DNA of 64,000 bases from Mesorhizobium sp. M2E.F.Ca.ET.219.01.1.1 (GCF_004016445.2 NZ_SADT02000003.1:1-64000); one strand, 5' to 3'. Shown: positions 47,290 through 56,441, counted from the first letter of the stretch. Made by a program: numbers and translations. The notes: generated by a model not told the origin, from the letters alone.

Positions 47290-47432
47290 GGAGAGTTCGC
47301 CCAGAAATTCGCCAGCCCGGATTGGCTGGCGCGGCTTTCGAGAACCGGAGCGGAGCGTACTTAAGTACGTGAGCACCGGAAGCGCAGAAAGCTGCGGCAG
47401 ACGGCCGGGCTCGCGGATTTCTGCCGAACTCT
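47290..47432. repeat. Long hairpin repeat, family D (copy 2)
   Basis: 143 nt between the convergent dsbB and HNH genes. Outer arms GAGAGTTCGCCCAGAAATTC and its near-complement (about 47413-47432) pair; the centre (47340-47382) contains a perfect CGTACTTAAGTACG palindrome and is nearly identical to copy 1 at 23035-23174. The arms differ from those of copy 1 but are complementary within this copy. Confidence 0.75.
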
Positions 47433-47988
47433 AAGGTTCCAGTTCGACATCCCAGTACAGATAATCCATCCAGCTTTCGTGCAGATGGTTGGGCGGGAAC
47501 AGGCGGCCGTTGTTGTGCAGGTCGTGCACCGTCGGCTGATAGGGCTTTTGCAGCGGCCACATCTTGGCCTGCGCCGGCATCATGCCGCCCTTGCGAAGAT
47601 TGCAGGGCGAGCAGGCGGCGACGACATTCTCCCAGGTCGTCGCCCCGCCGCGATGGCGCGGGATGACGTGGTCGAACGTCAGATCCTCCGGCGTGCCGCA
47701 ATACTGGCACTGGAAACGGTCTCGAAGGAACACGTTGAAGCGGGTGAAGGCGGGATGCCGCGACGGCTTCACATAGGCCTTGAGGCTGACCACGCTCGGC
47801 AGCTTCATCGAGAAGGTCGGCGAGGAGACCGCGTGCTCGTATTCGGCGACGATGTTGACCCGGTCGAGGAACACAGCCTTGATGGCGTCCTGCCACGACC
47901 AGAGCGACAGGGGGTAATAGCTGAGCGGACGGTAGTCCGCATTCAGCACCAGCGCGGGAAGCCCATCCGGAGATACGGCAACCGTCAC
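47431..47988 (-). CDS. HNH endonuclease
   Basis: 185 residues from GTG 47988 with GGAGG upstream. Zinc pairs CQYC and CSPCN bracket the HNH core DHVIPRHRGGATTWENVV. The N-terminus (ALVLNADYRPLSYYPLSLWS) is that of the chromosomal, conserved alphaproteobacterial subgroup rather than a phage or restriction enzyme. Cellular role unknown. Confidence 0.88.
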   Translation of the reverse strand: MTVAVSPDGLPALVLNADYRPLSYYPLSLWSWQDAIKAVFLDRVNIVAEYEHAVSSPTFSMKLPSVVSLKAYVKPSRHPAFTRFNVFLRDRFQCQYCGTPEDLTFDHVIPRHRGGATTWENVVAACSPCNLRKGGMMPAQAKMWPLQKPYQPTVHDLHNNGRLFPPNHLHESWMDYLYWDVELEP

Positions 47989-48098
47989 GTCCTTCGCCTC
48001 CTACATTCCAAACCGAACGGCGCGGATACTGTAAGCCCGACATGACAGGGATGTGAAGCGGATTGTCTCTCGCCGAAACTCTCAAAAACGCATGATTT

Positions 48099-48758
48099 TC
48101 ATGCTTTTTTGGCCATTTCGACGGGAGGCGCCGCGTCCCTGCCCTTCAGTTCACGATAATAGGCCCAAAAAAGCCGCGACGCGACACCCCGCCAGGGGCT
48201 CCATGATTCGGCCAGCCGGATAAGCATTTTCTCCGGCGGACGCGGGTCTATGCCGAGCGCATTGCCGACCGCCGTCTGCAGCGCGACGTCGCGCGCTGGG
48301 AACACATCCGGATGGCCGGCGGCAAACAAAAGGTAGCATTCGGCCGTCCAAGGGCCGATGCCGGGCACGGCCGTCATCGCCGCGATCGCCTCGCCGGCGT
48401 CCAGCGTGCACAGGTGATCGAGGTCGAGCCCGCCGGACACCGCTTCGGCGACGGCGAGCAGCCCGCGCTGCTTCGGCCGCGACAACCCGGCCTCGCGAAA
48501 CACGTCTTCGCCCGCGGCCAGGATTGCCTGTGGCGTCAGCGGATCGACCAGCTTGACCAGCCGCCCGAAGATCGCATCGGCGCTGGCACGGGAAACCTGC
48601 TGTGAAACGATGATCGAAGCCAGGCTTCGAAACCCCGGTTCCGACAGCCGGAGCGGCACCTCGCCCGCCTTGCCGCGCACCGTCTCCAGCCGCGGATCGA
48701 TCCGGCAGAGGGCGTCGAGCCCTGCCGCAATGTCGTCGAGCGAGGCGATGCGTTGCAC
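48099..48758 (-). CDS. DNA-3-methyladenine glycosylase II (AlkA-like)
   Basis: 219 residues from GTG 48758 (GGGAAC upstream); the frame extends further but over the divergent gluQ gene. Helix-hairpin-helix with the catalytic Asp: MTAVPGIGPWTAECYLLFAA, then HPDVFPARDVALQ. IIVSQQVSRASADAIFGRL is the typical helix ahead of it. Removes alkylated bases in base excision repair. Lacks the N-terminal domain of E. coli AlkA, as is common in rhizobia. Confidence 0.9.
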   Translation of the reverse strand: MQRIASLDDIAAGLDALCRIDPRLETVRGKAGEVPLRLSEPGFRSLASIIVSQQVSRASADAIFGRLVKLVDPLTPQAILAAGEDVFREAGLSRPKQRGLLAVAEAVSGGLDLDHLCTLDAGEAIAAMTAVPGIGPWTAECYLLFAAGHPDVFPARDVALQTAVGNALGIDPRPPEKMLIRLAESWSPWRGVASRLFWAYYRELKGRDAAPPVEMAKKA

Positions 48759-48848
48759 GTTCTTGTTCCCAGGGCGCCTGTGAAGTGGCAATGGATGGCT
48801 AACTATCAACCCGCGAAAGCACCTTTCAACCCGAATGCCGTCTCGAAG

Positions 48849-49721
48849 ATGACGCTCCTGACATTCCGCTTCGCGCCGAGCCCGAATGGTGAACTGCATC
48901 TCGGCCATGCATATTCCGCCCTGCTGAACCAACAGATGGCAGCGCAAGTAGGCGGGCGGCTGCTGCTGCGCATCGAGGACATCGACATCACCCGCTGCAC
49001 GCCGCAATTCGAGGCCGGCATCTTCCGCGACCTCGACTGGCTGGGATTGCGCTGGGAAGAACCGGTGCGCCGCCAGTCCGAGCATTTTGCCGAATACCGG
49101 GCGGTGCTCGACCGGCTGATCGCCGAGGAACTGGTCTATCCGGCTTTCATGAGCCGGGGCGAGATCCGCGCCTTCATCGCCGAGGCCGGCGGCCGCGACT
49201 GGCCGCGCGATCCCGACGGCGTGCCGCTCTACCCACCGCTCGACAAGGCTTTGCCGGCCAGCGAGCGCAAGCGGCGGATCGCCGAGAACATGCCCTTCGC
49301 CTGGCGGCTCGACGTCGAGGCGGCGAGAATGCGCGTCAGGGCCGACCTGTCATGGATCGAATTCGCCGATGAGACGATGTCGGCGACCCGAACCGTCGAA
49401 GCGCAACCGCAGGCCTGGGGCGACGTCATCGTCGCCCGCCGCGACACCCCGACCAGCTACCATCTCGCCGTCGTCGTTGACGACGCGCTGCAGAACATCA
49501 GTCATGTCGTGCGCGGCCAGGATCTCTATGCGGCGACCGGCGTGCAGCGCCTGCTGCAGGAACTGCTCGGCCTGCCGCAGCCGCGCTATTTCCACCACCG
49601 CCTGATTCTCGGCCCTGACGGCCGTAAACTGTCCAAAAGCTTCAAGGACACCGGTCTTGCCGCGCTTCGCGAGGCAGGCATGTCGCCGCAGGACGTCAGG
49701 CGGCTTGTCGAGTTTGATTAA
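48849..49721 (+). CDS. gluQ: Glutamyl-Q tRNA(Asp) synthetase
   Basis: 290 residues from ATG 48849. Class I synthetase core without an anticodon-binding domain: APSPNGELHLGHAYSAL (HIGH-type) and RKLSKSFKD (KMSKS-type). It attaches glutamate to queuosine of tRNA-Asp. About 90 nt from the divergent glycosylase, and its stop overlaps the convergent membrane-protein gene by 4 nt. Confidence 0.92.
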   Translation: MTLLTFRFAPSPNGELHLGHAYSALLNQQMAAQVGGRLLLRIEDIDITRCTPQFEAGIFRDLDWLGLRWEEPVRRQSEHFAEYRAVLDRLIAEELVYPAFMSRGEIRAFIAEAGGRDWPRDPDGVPLYPPLDKALPASERKRRIAENMPFAWRLDVEAARMRVRADLSWIEFADETMSATRTVEAQPQAWGDVIVARRDTPTSYHLAVVVDDALQNISHVVRGQDLYAATGVQRLLQELLGLPQPRYFHHRLILGPDGRKLSKSFKDTGLAALREAGMSPQDVRRLVEFD

Positions 49722-50113
49722 AGTCGCGCCATCCCGGCCTTGATCAGCGCCAGCACGCTGATGAAGGCAAAGGCGCCGCCGAGCCCACAGGCAACCGCCA
49801 GCCTGAGATCGTTCAGGCTGATGCCATGCTTGTGGGCGATCACCATCGCGGCAAAAAAACCGAAGATGAACAGCAGCGTGTTGCCGGTCGGGCCGAATCC
49901 GCTCTCCTTCATGACCGCGTCGAGCGCCGTACCGAAGAAGAAGCCGAAGCCGGCGATGATCAAGAAGGCGAACAACAGCCAGGTCGTGTCGAGATGCAAA
50001 AACATGCCCACCCATGGCGCGACGACGCGCCATGCCCCTCCTGGCACGGTTTGTTGAATTCGACTTAGCTTATGGATCAACCGTTTCGTTTTGCTTGCCG
50101 GATTGAACGGCAT
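49718..50113 (-). CDS. Small membrane protein, unknown function
   Basis: 131 residues from ATG 50113 (MPFNPASKTKRLIHKLSRIQ), or slightly longer from ATG 50131, which has a better ribosome site. Three membrane helices: TWLLFAFLIIAGFGFFFGTA, NTLLFIFGFFAAMVIAH and AVACGLGGAFAFISVLALI. I do not recognise the family. It is divergent from an EamA transporter with very little space for promoters. Confidence 0.65.
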   Translation of the reverse strand: MPFNPASKTKRLIHKLSRIQQTVPGGAWRVVAPWVGMFLHLDTTWLLFAFLIIAGFGFFFGTALDAVMKESGFGPTGNTLLFIFGFFAAMVIAHKHGISLNDLRLAVACGLGGAFAFISVLALIKAGMARL

Positions 50114-50160
50114 TAGAGCAATTGCCGTCATCAATCGTTCACCCCGGCAGCCTCCCATCC

Positions 50161-51051
50161 ATGCAGAGCATCAAGCGGTTCATTCCCGCCTCTTTCGTCG
50201 TTTTGTGGGCGACGGGCTTCATCGGCGCACGCTACGCCATGCCCTGGGCCGAGCCCTTCACCTTCCTTGCCATCCGCTTCGTGATAGCGGCGATCCTGTT
50301 TGCCGGCCTCGCCGTGCTGCTTGGCTCGGCCAAGGCCACGCGCGACGAGGCGTTGCACGCGACGGGGGCCGGCGTCCTCATGCATGGCGTCTATCTCGGC
50401 GCCGTCTTCTGGGCGATCCACCGGGGCATGCCGGCGGGGTTTTCGGCATTGATCGTCGGCCTGCAGCCATTGATCACGGCCGTGCTTGCGGGCAGGTTCC
50501 TCGGCGAGGCGATCCTGCCCCGCCATTGGGCCGGGCTCGCTGTCGGGCTTGTGGGCGTCGTCATTGTGCTGTGGCCGAAGCTCGGAGCGGTCGGCGGCGG
50601 CGTGACCGCGGCGACATTGACTGCATCGCTCGTCTCGGTGCTCGGCATGAGCGCCGGCACCATCTGGCAGAAGCGCCACGCCTCCGGCGGCGATCTGGTG
50701 TCGGCGACGATGTGGCAGTATGTAGGCGGCTCCATCGTGATGATCCTGGGCTCGCTTGCCTTCGAGACGCGCGCCATCACCGTCAATGGCGAGTTGATCT
50801 TTGCCATGGCCTGGCTGGTCCTGGTGCTGTCGGTCGGCGCCATCTTCCTGTTGATGGTGATGATCAGGGACGGCGAGATGTCGAAGGTCGCCTCGCTCTT
50901 CTACCTGGTGCCGGCCGTAACCGCGATCATCGCCTGGATGCTTTTCGACGAGCAGCTCAACCTGCTGCAGATCGCCGGCATGGCGATCGCGACCCTTGGC
51001 GTCGCCCTGGCGACGGCGGGGCAGGGACGGAAAGAGGAACTGAGGAACTGA
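50161..51051 (+). CDS. EamA/DMT family transporter
   Basis: 296 residues from ATG 50161 (MQSIKRFIPASFVVLW). Ten membrane segments in two EamA repeats; GLQPLITAVLAGRFLGEAIL and LVPAVTAIIAWMLFDEQL are the typical repeat ends. It is a second, distinct DMT exporter from that at 21.5 kb. The end of the reading frame is inside the left arm of a 20-bp inverted repeat. Confidence 0.88.
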   Translation: MQSIKRFIPASFVVLWATGFIGARYAMPWAEPFTFLAIRFVIAAILFAGLAVLLGSAKATRDEALHATGAGVLMHGVYLGAVFWAIHRGMPAGFSALIVGLQPLITAVLAGRFLGEAILPRHWAGLAVGLVGVVIVLWPKLGAVGGGVTAATLTASLVSVLGMSAGTIWQKRHASGGDLVSATMWQYVGGSIVMILGSLAFETRAITVNGELIFAMAWLVLVLSVGAIFLLMVMIRDGEMSKVASLFYLVPAVTAIIAWMLFDEQLNLLQIAGMAIATLGVALATAGQGRKEELRN

Positions 51052-51109
51052 GGAACTGAAGAAAACACAGCGCTAGTTATTGCCGCCTTTTCCTCAGTTC
51101 CTCAGTTCC
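51036..51109. terminator. Bidirectional hairpin made of tandem octamers
   Basis: GGAACTGAGGAACTGAGGAA (51036-51055) is perfectly complementary to 51090-51109, loop 34 nt. Each arm is built from repeats of the octamer GGAACTGA or its complement. It lies between the convergent EamA and YihY genes and covers the EamA stop codon. T-runs on both sides are short, so termination is plausible rather than certain. Confidence 0.6.
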
Positions 51110-51119
51110 CGGCGCCATC

Positions 51120-51971
51120 TCAGCCGACGCGCGCACGCGCCTCCAGGTAACGGCTGATCGCTGCGTTGAGCTCGCCGCCGAGGATGAAGATCGCCGAGAT
51201 GATGTAGAGGAAAACCACCGCGATCATGATCGAGGCGAGCCCCGCATAGGTCGTCACGTAGGATGAGAAATGGTCGAGATAGCTGGCGAAGATCGTCGAG
51301 CCGGCGAGCCAGGCGATCAGCGTGAAGACGATGCCCGGTATGATCGAGACGAAGCGGCGCTTGCCGGCCGGCAGCCAGATATGCACCGAGAACAGCCCGA
51401 TGACGATGACGGTGGAGGCGACGACGTAACGCCACAGCGTGATGGTGCCCATATAAGGCTTGATCCATTCGAGATGCGCCTCCGCCAGCCTGGCCAGCAG
51501 GGGGGCGAACACCAGAAGCACGCTGACGGCCAGGAAACAGGCCGTGGCGATCAGCACGAAAATGATGCTCTGCACCCTGCGGTGGATGATGCCGCGCGTT
51601 TCCGTGACACGATAGGCCCGGTTGAGCGAGGTGCGCAGCGCCTCGATGCCGTTCGACGCGAAATAGGCGGCAAGCACGACGCCGTAGGTCAAAAGGTCGG
51701 TTCGCCTGACGGTGAGAACGTTCTGCACCTCGCGCGCGATCGGCTTGGCGATCTGCTCCGGCCAGGTGTCGAAAACGAGATGCACCGCCGTATCCGAGAA
51801 CGCCTGCGCGCCGAGGAAGCTGGCCAGTGTCGTGGCGAAGATCAGGAACGGAAACAGCGCCATCAGCGAGGTGATGGCGAGATGGCTGGCCATCGCCCAG
51901 CCGTCGTCATTGGTGAAATGGCCGATCGCATCGTAGAGCACGCGCTTGACGGCGACGATATTCCTGAGCAA
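51120..51971 (-). CDS. YihY/virulence factor BrkB family membrane protein
   Basis: 283 residues from a TTG at 51971. Six membrane segments; LITSLMALFPFLIFA-type and GGELNAAISRYLEAR C-terminal segments are those of the YihY/BrkB family, formerly misnamed ribonuclease BN. Transport or envelope role unknown. Divergent from an SDR gene. Confidence 0.88.
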   Translation of the reverse strand: MLRNIVAVKRVLYDAIGHFTNDDGWAMASHLAITSLMALFPFLIFATTLASFLGAQAFSDTAVHLVFDTWPEQIAKPIAREVQNVLTVRRTDLLTYGVVLAAYFASNGIEALRTSLNRAYRVTETRGIIHRRVQSIIFVLIATACFLAVSVLLVFAPLLARLAEAHLEWIKPYMGTITLWRYVVASTVIVIGLFSVHIWLPAGKRRFVSIIPGIVFTLIAWLAGSTIFASYLDHFSSYVTTYAGLASIMIAVVFLYIISAIFILGGELNAAISRYLEARARVG

Positions 51972-52029
51972 GGACCCGCGCTCCGCTCGATTGTGTCGAC
52001 GCCGCGAATATGGGAAGTGATTGCGGCAA

Positions 52030-52896
52030 ATGGCAACCCCAGGTCAGACAACGTCCACCGTCGCGAAAGAGTTGCGCACCGTCATCGTCACCGGGGCGTC
52101 CTCCGGCATCGGCGCCTATTGCGCGCGGGCCTTGAAGGCTGAGGGCTGGCGGGTCTTCGCGACGGCGCGCAAGCCGGACGATATCGCCGCGCTCGAGGCC
52201 GACGGCCTGGAGGCCTTTTACCTCGATTATCGCGAGCCCGAATCCATCGCCGCGCTGGTCGAGGCGGTGCTGGAGCGCACCGGTGGCACGCTTGACGCGC
52301 TGTTCAACAATGGCGCCTACGCCCAGCCCGGCGCCGTCGAGGACCTGCCAGTCGCAGCGCTGCGCGAGCAGTTCGAGGCCAATTTCTTCGGCTGGCACGA
52401 TCTTACCCGGCGCGTCATGCCGATCATGCGCCGCCAGGGGCACGGCCGTCTCGTCCATTGCTCCTCGATCCTCGGACTGGCGCCTGTCCGCTTTCGCGGC
52501 GCCTATTCGGCATCCAAGCACGCCATAGAAGGCCTTATGCTGTGCATGCGCCAGGAACTCGAAGGCAGCGGCATCCATCTCTCGCTCATCGAACCGGGAC
52601 CGGTGACCTCGAAGATCGCCAGCAATGGCCTGCCCTGGTTTTTGAAGAACATCGACGTCGAGAATTCCGTCCACCGCGCCGATTATCAGGCGCAGCTCGC
52701 CCGGCTTCAGGCCGGCGGCAGCGTGTCGAAGCTGAAGCCCGGGCCGGAGATCGTGCACAAGGCGCTCCGCCACGCGCTTCTGTCACAGCGCCCGCGCCCA
52801 CACTATGTGGTAACGGTGCCGGCCAGGATCGGCGCGGTACTCAAACGCATCCTGCCGGCGTCAATGCTGTACCGCATGCTCGCCAGGCGCGCCTGA
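52030..52896 (+). CDS. SDR family NAD(P)-dependent oxidoreductase
   Basis: 288 residues from ATG 52030; a TTG at 52021 has a nearer GGGAAG and could be used. Classical short-chain dehydrogenase: cofactor loop TGASSGIG, NNGAYAQPGA, catalytic Ser in CSSILGL, and YSASKHA with Tyr and Lys. After the fold comes a C-terminal extension with an amphipathic tail (KRILPASMLYRMLARRA). Substrate unknown. Confidence 0.9.
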   Translation: MATPGQTTSTVAKELRTVIVTGASSGIGAYCARALKAEGWRVFATARKPDDIAALEADGLEAFYLDYREPESIAALVEAVLERTGGTLDALFNNGAYAQPGAVEDLPVAALREQFEANFFGWHDLTRRVMPIMRRQGHGRLVHCSSILGLAPVRFRGAYSASKHAIEGLMLCMRQELEGSGIHLSLIEPGPVTSKIASNGLPWFLKNIDVENSVHRADYQAQLARLQAGGSVSKLKPGPEIVHKALRHALLSQRPRPHYVVTVPARIGAVLKRILPASMLYRMLARRA

Positions 52897-52921
52897 CCGA
52901 AACTGAACCGGAGCCAGCCAG

Positions 52922-53113
52922 ATGGTCATCGTCTTGAAGATTCTCGCCGTCATCGCGATGGCGGCCGTGCTGATCGTGCTGGTCCGCGGCCTGATCAACA
53001 TGATGCGCGGCGGCTCCGGCGTCACCTCGAACAAGCTGATGCAAGCCCGTGTGATGCTGCAGGCCGTAGCCTTGGCGCTGCTGTTGCTGGTGGTCTATTT
53101 CACGCGCAATTAG
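52922..53113 (+). CDS. HIG1 domain (twin transmembrane) protein
   Basis: 63 residues: two helices joined by a short loop with GVTSNKLMQARVMLQA, the HIG1 signature. Mitochondrial relatives (Rcf1/HIGD) bind and modulate cytochrome c oxidase; a respiratory role is inferred here. GGAG precedes the ATG. 18 nt ahead of the adenosyltransferase gene. Confidence 0.88.
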   Translation: MVIVLKILAVIAMAAVLIVLVRGLINMMRGGSGVTSNKLMQARVMLQAVALALLLLVVYFTRN

Positions 53114-53131
53114 GGTCTTTTGGGGGACGTT

Positions 53132-53713
53132 ATGGTCAAGCTCAATAAGATCTACACCCGCACCGGCGATGACGGCACCACCGGGCTAGGCACCGGCGAG
53201 CGGCGGCTGAAATCCGACTTGCGCGTCGATGCCTATGGCACCATCGACGAGGCCAATGCCTGCATCGGCATGGCCCGCATCCATACCGCCGGCGAACATC
53301 CCTTGATCGACGCCATGCTGTCGCGCATCCAGAACGACCTTTTCGATCTCGGAGCCGACCTCGCCGTACCCGACGACGGCAAGCCGCTGGACTACGAGCC
53401 GCTGCGTGTCGTCGCCGCCCAGACCGGCCGCGTCGAACAGGACATCGACCTCCTCAACAAGGAACTGCAGCCGCTGAAATCCTTCGTGCTGAACGGCGGC
53501 ACGCCGGCAGCCGCCGCGCTCCATCTGGCCCGCACCGTGGCGCGCCGGGCCGAGCGCCTGATGGTGGCGCTGGCGCAGGATCCGACCGAGCATGTCAACC
53601 GCGAGGCGCTCAAATACATCAACCGCGTCTCGGATTTCCTGTTCGTCGCCGCGCGTGCCGTCAATGACAATGGAAAGGCCGACGTGCTATGGGTTCCCGG
53701 CAAGAACCGCTGA
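53132..53713 (+). CDS. Cob(I)yrinic acid a,c-diamide / cob(I)alamin adenosyltransferase, PduO type
   Basis: 193 residues from ATG 53132 with GGGGGA six bases upstream. Signature KIYTRTGDDGTTGLGTGERR at the N-terminus (ATP site), then RVDAYGTIDEANACIG and a C-terminal INRVSDFLFVAARAVN. Makes adenosylcobalamin from cob(I)alamin and ATP. No cobalamin riboswitch is visible upstream. Confidence 0.94.
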   Translation: MVKLNKIYTRTGDDGTTGLGTGERRLKSDLRVDAYGTIDEANACIGMARIHTAGEHPLIDAMLSRIQNDLFDLGADLAVPDDGKPLDYEPLRVVAAQTGRVEQDIDLLNKELQPLKSFVLNGGTPAAAALHLARTVARRAERLMVALAQDPTEHVNREALKYINRVSDFLFVAARAVNDNGKADVLWVPGKNR

Positions 53714-53746
53714 ATGAACCGCTGAATTCGGGGGCGGGAGGGTCCG

Positions 53747-54547
53747 ATGTTCATCCCGCTTTATGACACCAACAGGCTGCGCCACATCCGCCTGCAATAT
53801 GTGACGATCGGCCTGATCGTGGCGAATGCGCTGGTCTATCTGGCGACTACGCTTGGCGGTGAGAACTTCACCAATGCCGCGGTTCTCGGTCTCGGCTTCA
53901 TCCCTTCGGTGGTGCACGACAAGGTCGAGCTGTCGCCAGAATTCGTCGTCATCCCCGAAAGCCTCAGCTACCTCACCTATTCCTTCCTGCACGCCGACAT
54001 TTTCCATCTCGGCGGCAACATGCTGTTCCTGTGGGTATTCGGCGACAATGTCGAGGATGCGCTCGGCCACATACGCTACCTGATCTTCTACCTCGCCTGC
54101 GCCGTCGCCGGCGCTTTCTTCCAGGGGCTGGTGGCCTGGGATTCGCAGGTGCCGCTGATCGGTGCCTCCGGCGCCATTGCCGGCGTCGTCACCGCCTATT
54201 TGATTCTCTACCCTCGCGTGAAAGTCTGGGTTCTGGCCTTTGCCCGCATCCCCTTGCGCATTCCGGCCTTCATCCCGCTGATCCTCTGGATCCTGTTCCA
54301 GATCGTGATGTTTGCCGCCGGCGGCGAGGACCAGATTTCCTGGGCCTGCCACATCGGCGGCATCATCGCCGGATTCGTGCTGGTGCTGGTGCTGCGCAGC
54401 CGCGGCGTGCCGCTGCTGGCCGGCGCCGACGGCGAGCCGGACCCGACGCCGAACATCCAGCAGCCGCCTGTCCCCGTTGAGCCCACCCCGAGCGACGGCG
54501 CCCCGGCGCAGCAATGGGGCCGTGGAGCAGCGACGCCTCGCGACTGA
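53747..54547 (+). CDS. Rhomboid family intramembrane serine protease
   Basis: 266 residues. Catalytic Ser141 in GASGAIAG and His202 in CHIGGIIAG; the membrane-domain segments HLGGNMLFLWVFGDNVED and LGHIRYLIFYL are typical. After six segments comes a Pro-rich cytoplasmic tail. GGGAGGG precedes the ATG. Substrates unknown. Fourth gene of a close-spaced rightward series. Confidence 0.92.
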   Translation: MFIPLYDTNRLRHIRLQYVTIGLIVANALVYLATTLGGENFTNAAVLGLGFIPSVVHDKVELSPEFVVIPESLSYLTYSFLHADIFHLGGNMLFLWVFGDNVEDALGHIRYLIFYLACAVAGAFFQGLVAWDSQVPLIGASGAIAGVVTAYLILYPRVKVWVLAFARIPLRIPAFIPLILWILFQIVMFAAGGEDQISWACHIGGIIAGFVLVLVLRSRGVPLLAGADGEPDPTPNIQQPPVPVEPTPSDGAPAQQWGRGAATPRD

Positions 54548-54709
54548 ACCGATTTGGGTGCGTCGTGGGATATTGACGCGCGGATTTGCCGCCACTACGG
54601 AAACGGCACCGTTGGGCGGATATTCCGCCCGGAATGTCGGCTTTCGACAACTCTGACAGGGCGTACGCTGCTATAGCGCCCCGACTATTTCAGGAGAGGT
54701 GACAGGAAA

Positions 54710-55459
54710 ATGAAGATCCTTGTGCCCGTGAAGCGGGTTGTGGACGCCAACGTCAAGGTCCGGGTGAAAGCCGACGGACTGGGCGTCGAGCTTGCCAACG
54801 TCAAGATGGCGATGAACCCGTTCGACGAGATCGCGGTCGAGGAAGCGATCCGCATCAAGGAAGCCGGCAAGGCGGAAGAAATCATCGTCGTCTCGGTCGG
54901 CCCGCAGCAGGCGCAGGAGACGCTGCGCACCGCGCTCGCCATGGGCGCCGACCGGGCCATCCTGGTCAAGACCGACGAGCAGACCGAGCCGCTGGGCGTC
55001 GCCAAGGTGCTGAAGGGCGTGGTCGAGGCGGAGAAGCCCGGCCTCGTCATCCTCGGCAAGCAGGCGATCGACGACGATTCCAACCAGACCGGCCAGATGC
55101 TGGCCGCGCTCCTCGGCTGGTCGCAGGGCACCTTCGCCTCCAAGGTCGAGCTTGCCGGCGACAAGGCCAAGGTGACGCGCGAAGTCGACGGCGGCTTGCA
55201 GACGGTCGAGCTGAAGATGCCGGCGATCGTCACCGCCGACCTTCGCCTCAACCAGCCGCGCTACGCCTCGCTGCCCAACATCATGAAGGCCAAGAAGAAG
55301 CCGCTCGACGAGAAGAGCCCGGCCGACTTCGGCGCCGACGTCAAGCCGCGCCTCAAGGTGATCAAGACCGAGGAGCCCGGCGGCCGCAAGGCGGGCGTCA
55401 AGGTGAAGTCGGTGGCCGAGCTGGTCGAGAAGCTGAAGAACGAAGCCGGCGTGCTCTGA
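54710..55459 (+). CDS. etfB: Electron transfer flavoprotein subunit beta
   Basis: 249 residues. MKILVPVKRVVDANVKVRV start, AMP-binding LGKQAIDDDSNQTGQMLAAL, and the recognition loop RYASLPNIMKAKKKPL. With EtfA it carries electrons from acyl-CoA dehydrogenases to ETF-QO and the quinone pool. GGAGAGGTGA precedes the ATG. 24 nt ahead of etfA. Confidence 0.97.
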   Translation: MKILVPVKRVVDANVKVRVKADGLGVELANVKMAMNPFDEIAVEEAIRIKEAGKAEEIIVVSVGPQQAQETLRTALAMGADRAILVKTDEQTEPLGVAKVLKGVVEAEKPGLVILGKQAIDDDSNQTGQMLAALLGWSQGTFASKVELAGDKAKVTREVDGGLQTVELKMPAIVTADLRLNQPRYASLPNIMKAKKKPLDEKSPADFGADVKPRLKVIKTEEPGGRKAGVKVKSVAELVEKLKNEAGVL

Positions 55460-55483
55460 AGCGATCGGGAAAGGACAAAGAAA

Positions 55484-56413
55484 ATGGCAATTCTCCTCAT
55501 CGCCGAACATGACAACGCAAGCCTTTCCGACCAGACCGCGAAGGCGCTGTCGGCGGCTCTCCAGATCGGCGCGGAAGTCGACGTGCTGGTGGCCGGCAAG
55601 GGTGCCAAGGGCGCTGCCGACGCCGCCGCCAAGCTGAAGGGCGTGCGCAAGGTGCTGCTCGCCGAAGCCGATGAGCTTTCGGAACGCCTCGCCGAGCCGA
55701 CGGCGGCTCTCGTGGTGTCGCTCGCGGGCGGTTACGACACGATCATTGCGCCGGCGACCTCCGCCGGCAAGAACATCGCGCCCCGCGTCGCAGCCCTCCT
55801 CGACGTCGCCCAGGTGTCGGAGATCATCGAGGTGGTCTCGCCTGACACGTTCAAGCGCCCGATCTATGCCGGCAACGCCATCCAGACTGTCCAGTCGACC
55901 GACGCCAAGAAGGTCATCACCGTGCGCACCGCTTCCTTCGCGGCAGCGCCGGAAGGTGGTTCCGCGTCGGTTGAGACGGTCGGCGCCGCCGCCAACCCCG
56001 GCCTGTCGTCTTTCGTGGAGAACAAGCTTTCCGAGAATGATCGTCCGGAGCTGACCTCGGCCAAGATCATCATCTCCGGTGGTCGCGCGCTCGGCTCCTC
56101 GGAAAAGTTCCAGGAAGTCATCCTGCCGGTCGCCGACAAGCTCGGCGCCGCGGTCGGTGCCTCACGCGCCGCCGTCGACGCCGGCTACGCGCCGAACGAC
56201 TGGCAGGTCGGCCAGACCGGCAAGGTGGTCGCACCCGACCTCTACATCGCCGTCGGCATTTCCGGCGCCATCCAGCACCTCGCCGGCATGAAGGATTCCA
56301 AGGTCATCGTCGCCATCAACAAGGACGAGGAGGCGCCGATCTTCCAGGTTGCCGACTACGGCCTGGTCGGCGATCTCTTCGTCATCCTTCCGGAGCTGCA
56401 AAAGGCGCTTTGA
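55484..56413 (+). CDS. etfA: Electron transfer flavoprotein subunit alpha
   Basis: 309 residues. The FAD-binding C-terminal domain has ISGGRALGSSEKF, GQTGKVVAPDLYIAVGISG and INKDEEAPIFQVADYGLVGD. Partner of EtfB. A terminator follows at 56442. Confidence 0.97.
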   Translation: MAILLIAEHDNASLSDQTAKALSAALQIGAEVDVLVAGKGAKGAADAAAKLKGVRKVLLAEADELSERLAEPTAALVVSLAGGYDTIIAPATSAGKNIAPRVAALLDVAQVSEIIEVVSPDTFKRPIYAGNAIQTVQSTDAKKVITVRTASFAAAPEGGSASVETVGAAANPGLSSFVENKLSENDRPELTSAKIIISGGRALGSSEKFQEVILPVADKLGAAVGASRAAVDAGYAPNDWQVGQTGKVVAPDLYIAVGISGAIQHLAGMKDSKVIVAINKDEEAPIFQVADYGLVGDLFVILPELQKAL

Positions 56414-56441
56414 CGCCGTCCGTTCCGGCATATTAAAATCC

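Noticed and set aside
51034..51109. Short tandem repeats considered as a CRISPR array
   Set aside because: The octamers are contiguous without spacers and there are no cas genes.
53000..53131. Cobalamin riboswitch ahead of the adenosyltransferase
   Set aside because: The upstream space is the coding sequence of the HIG1 gene; no B12-box-like element seen.
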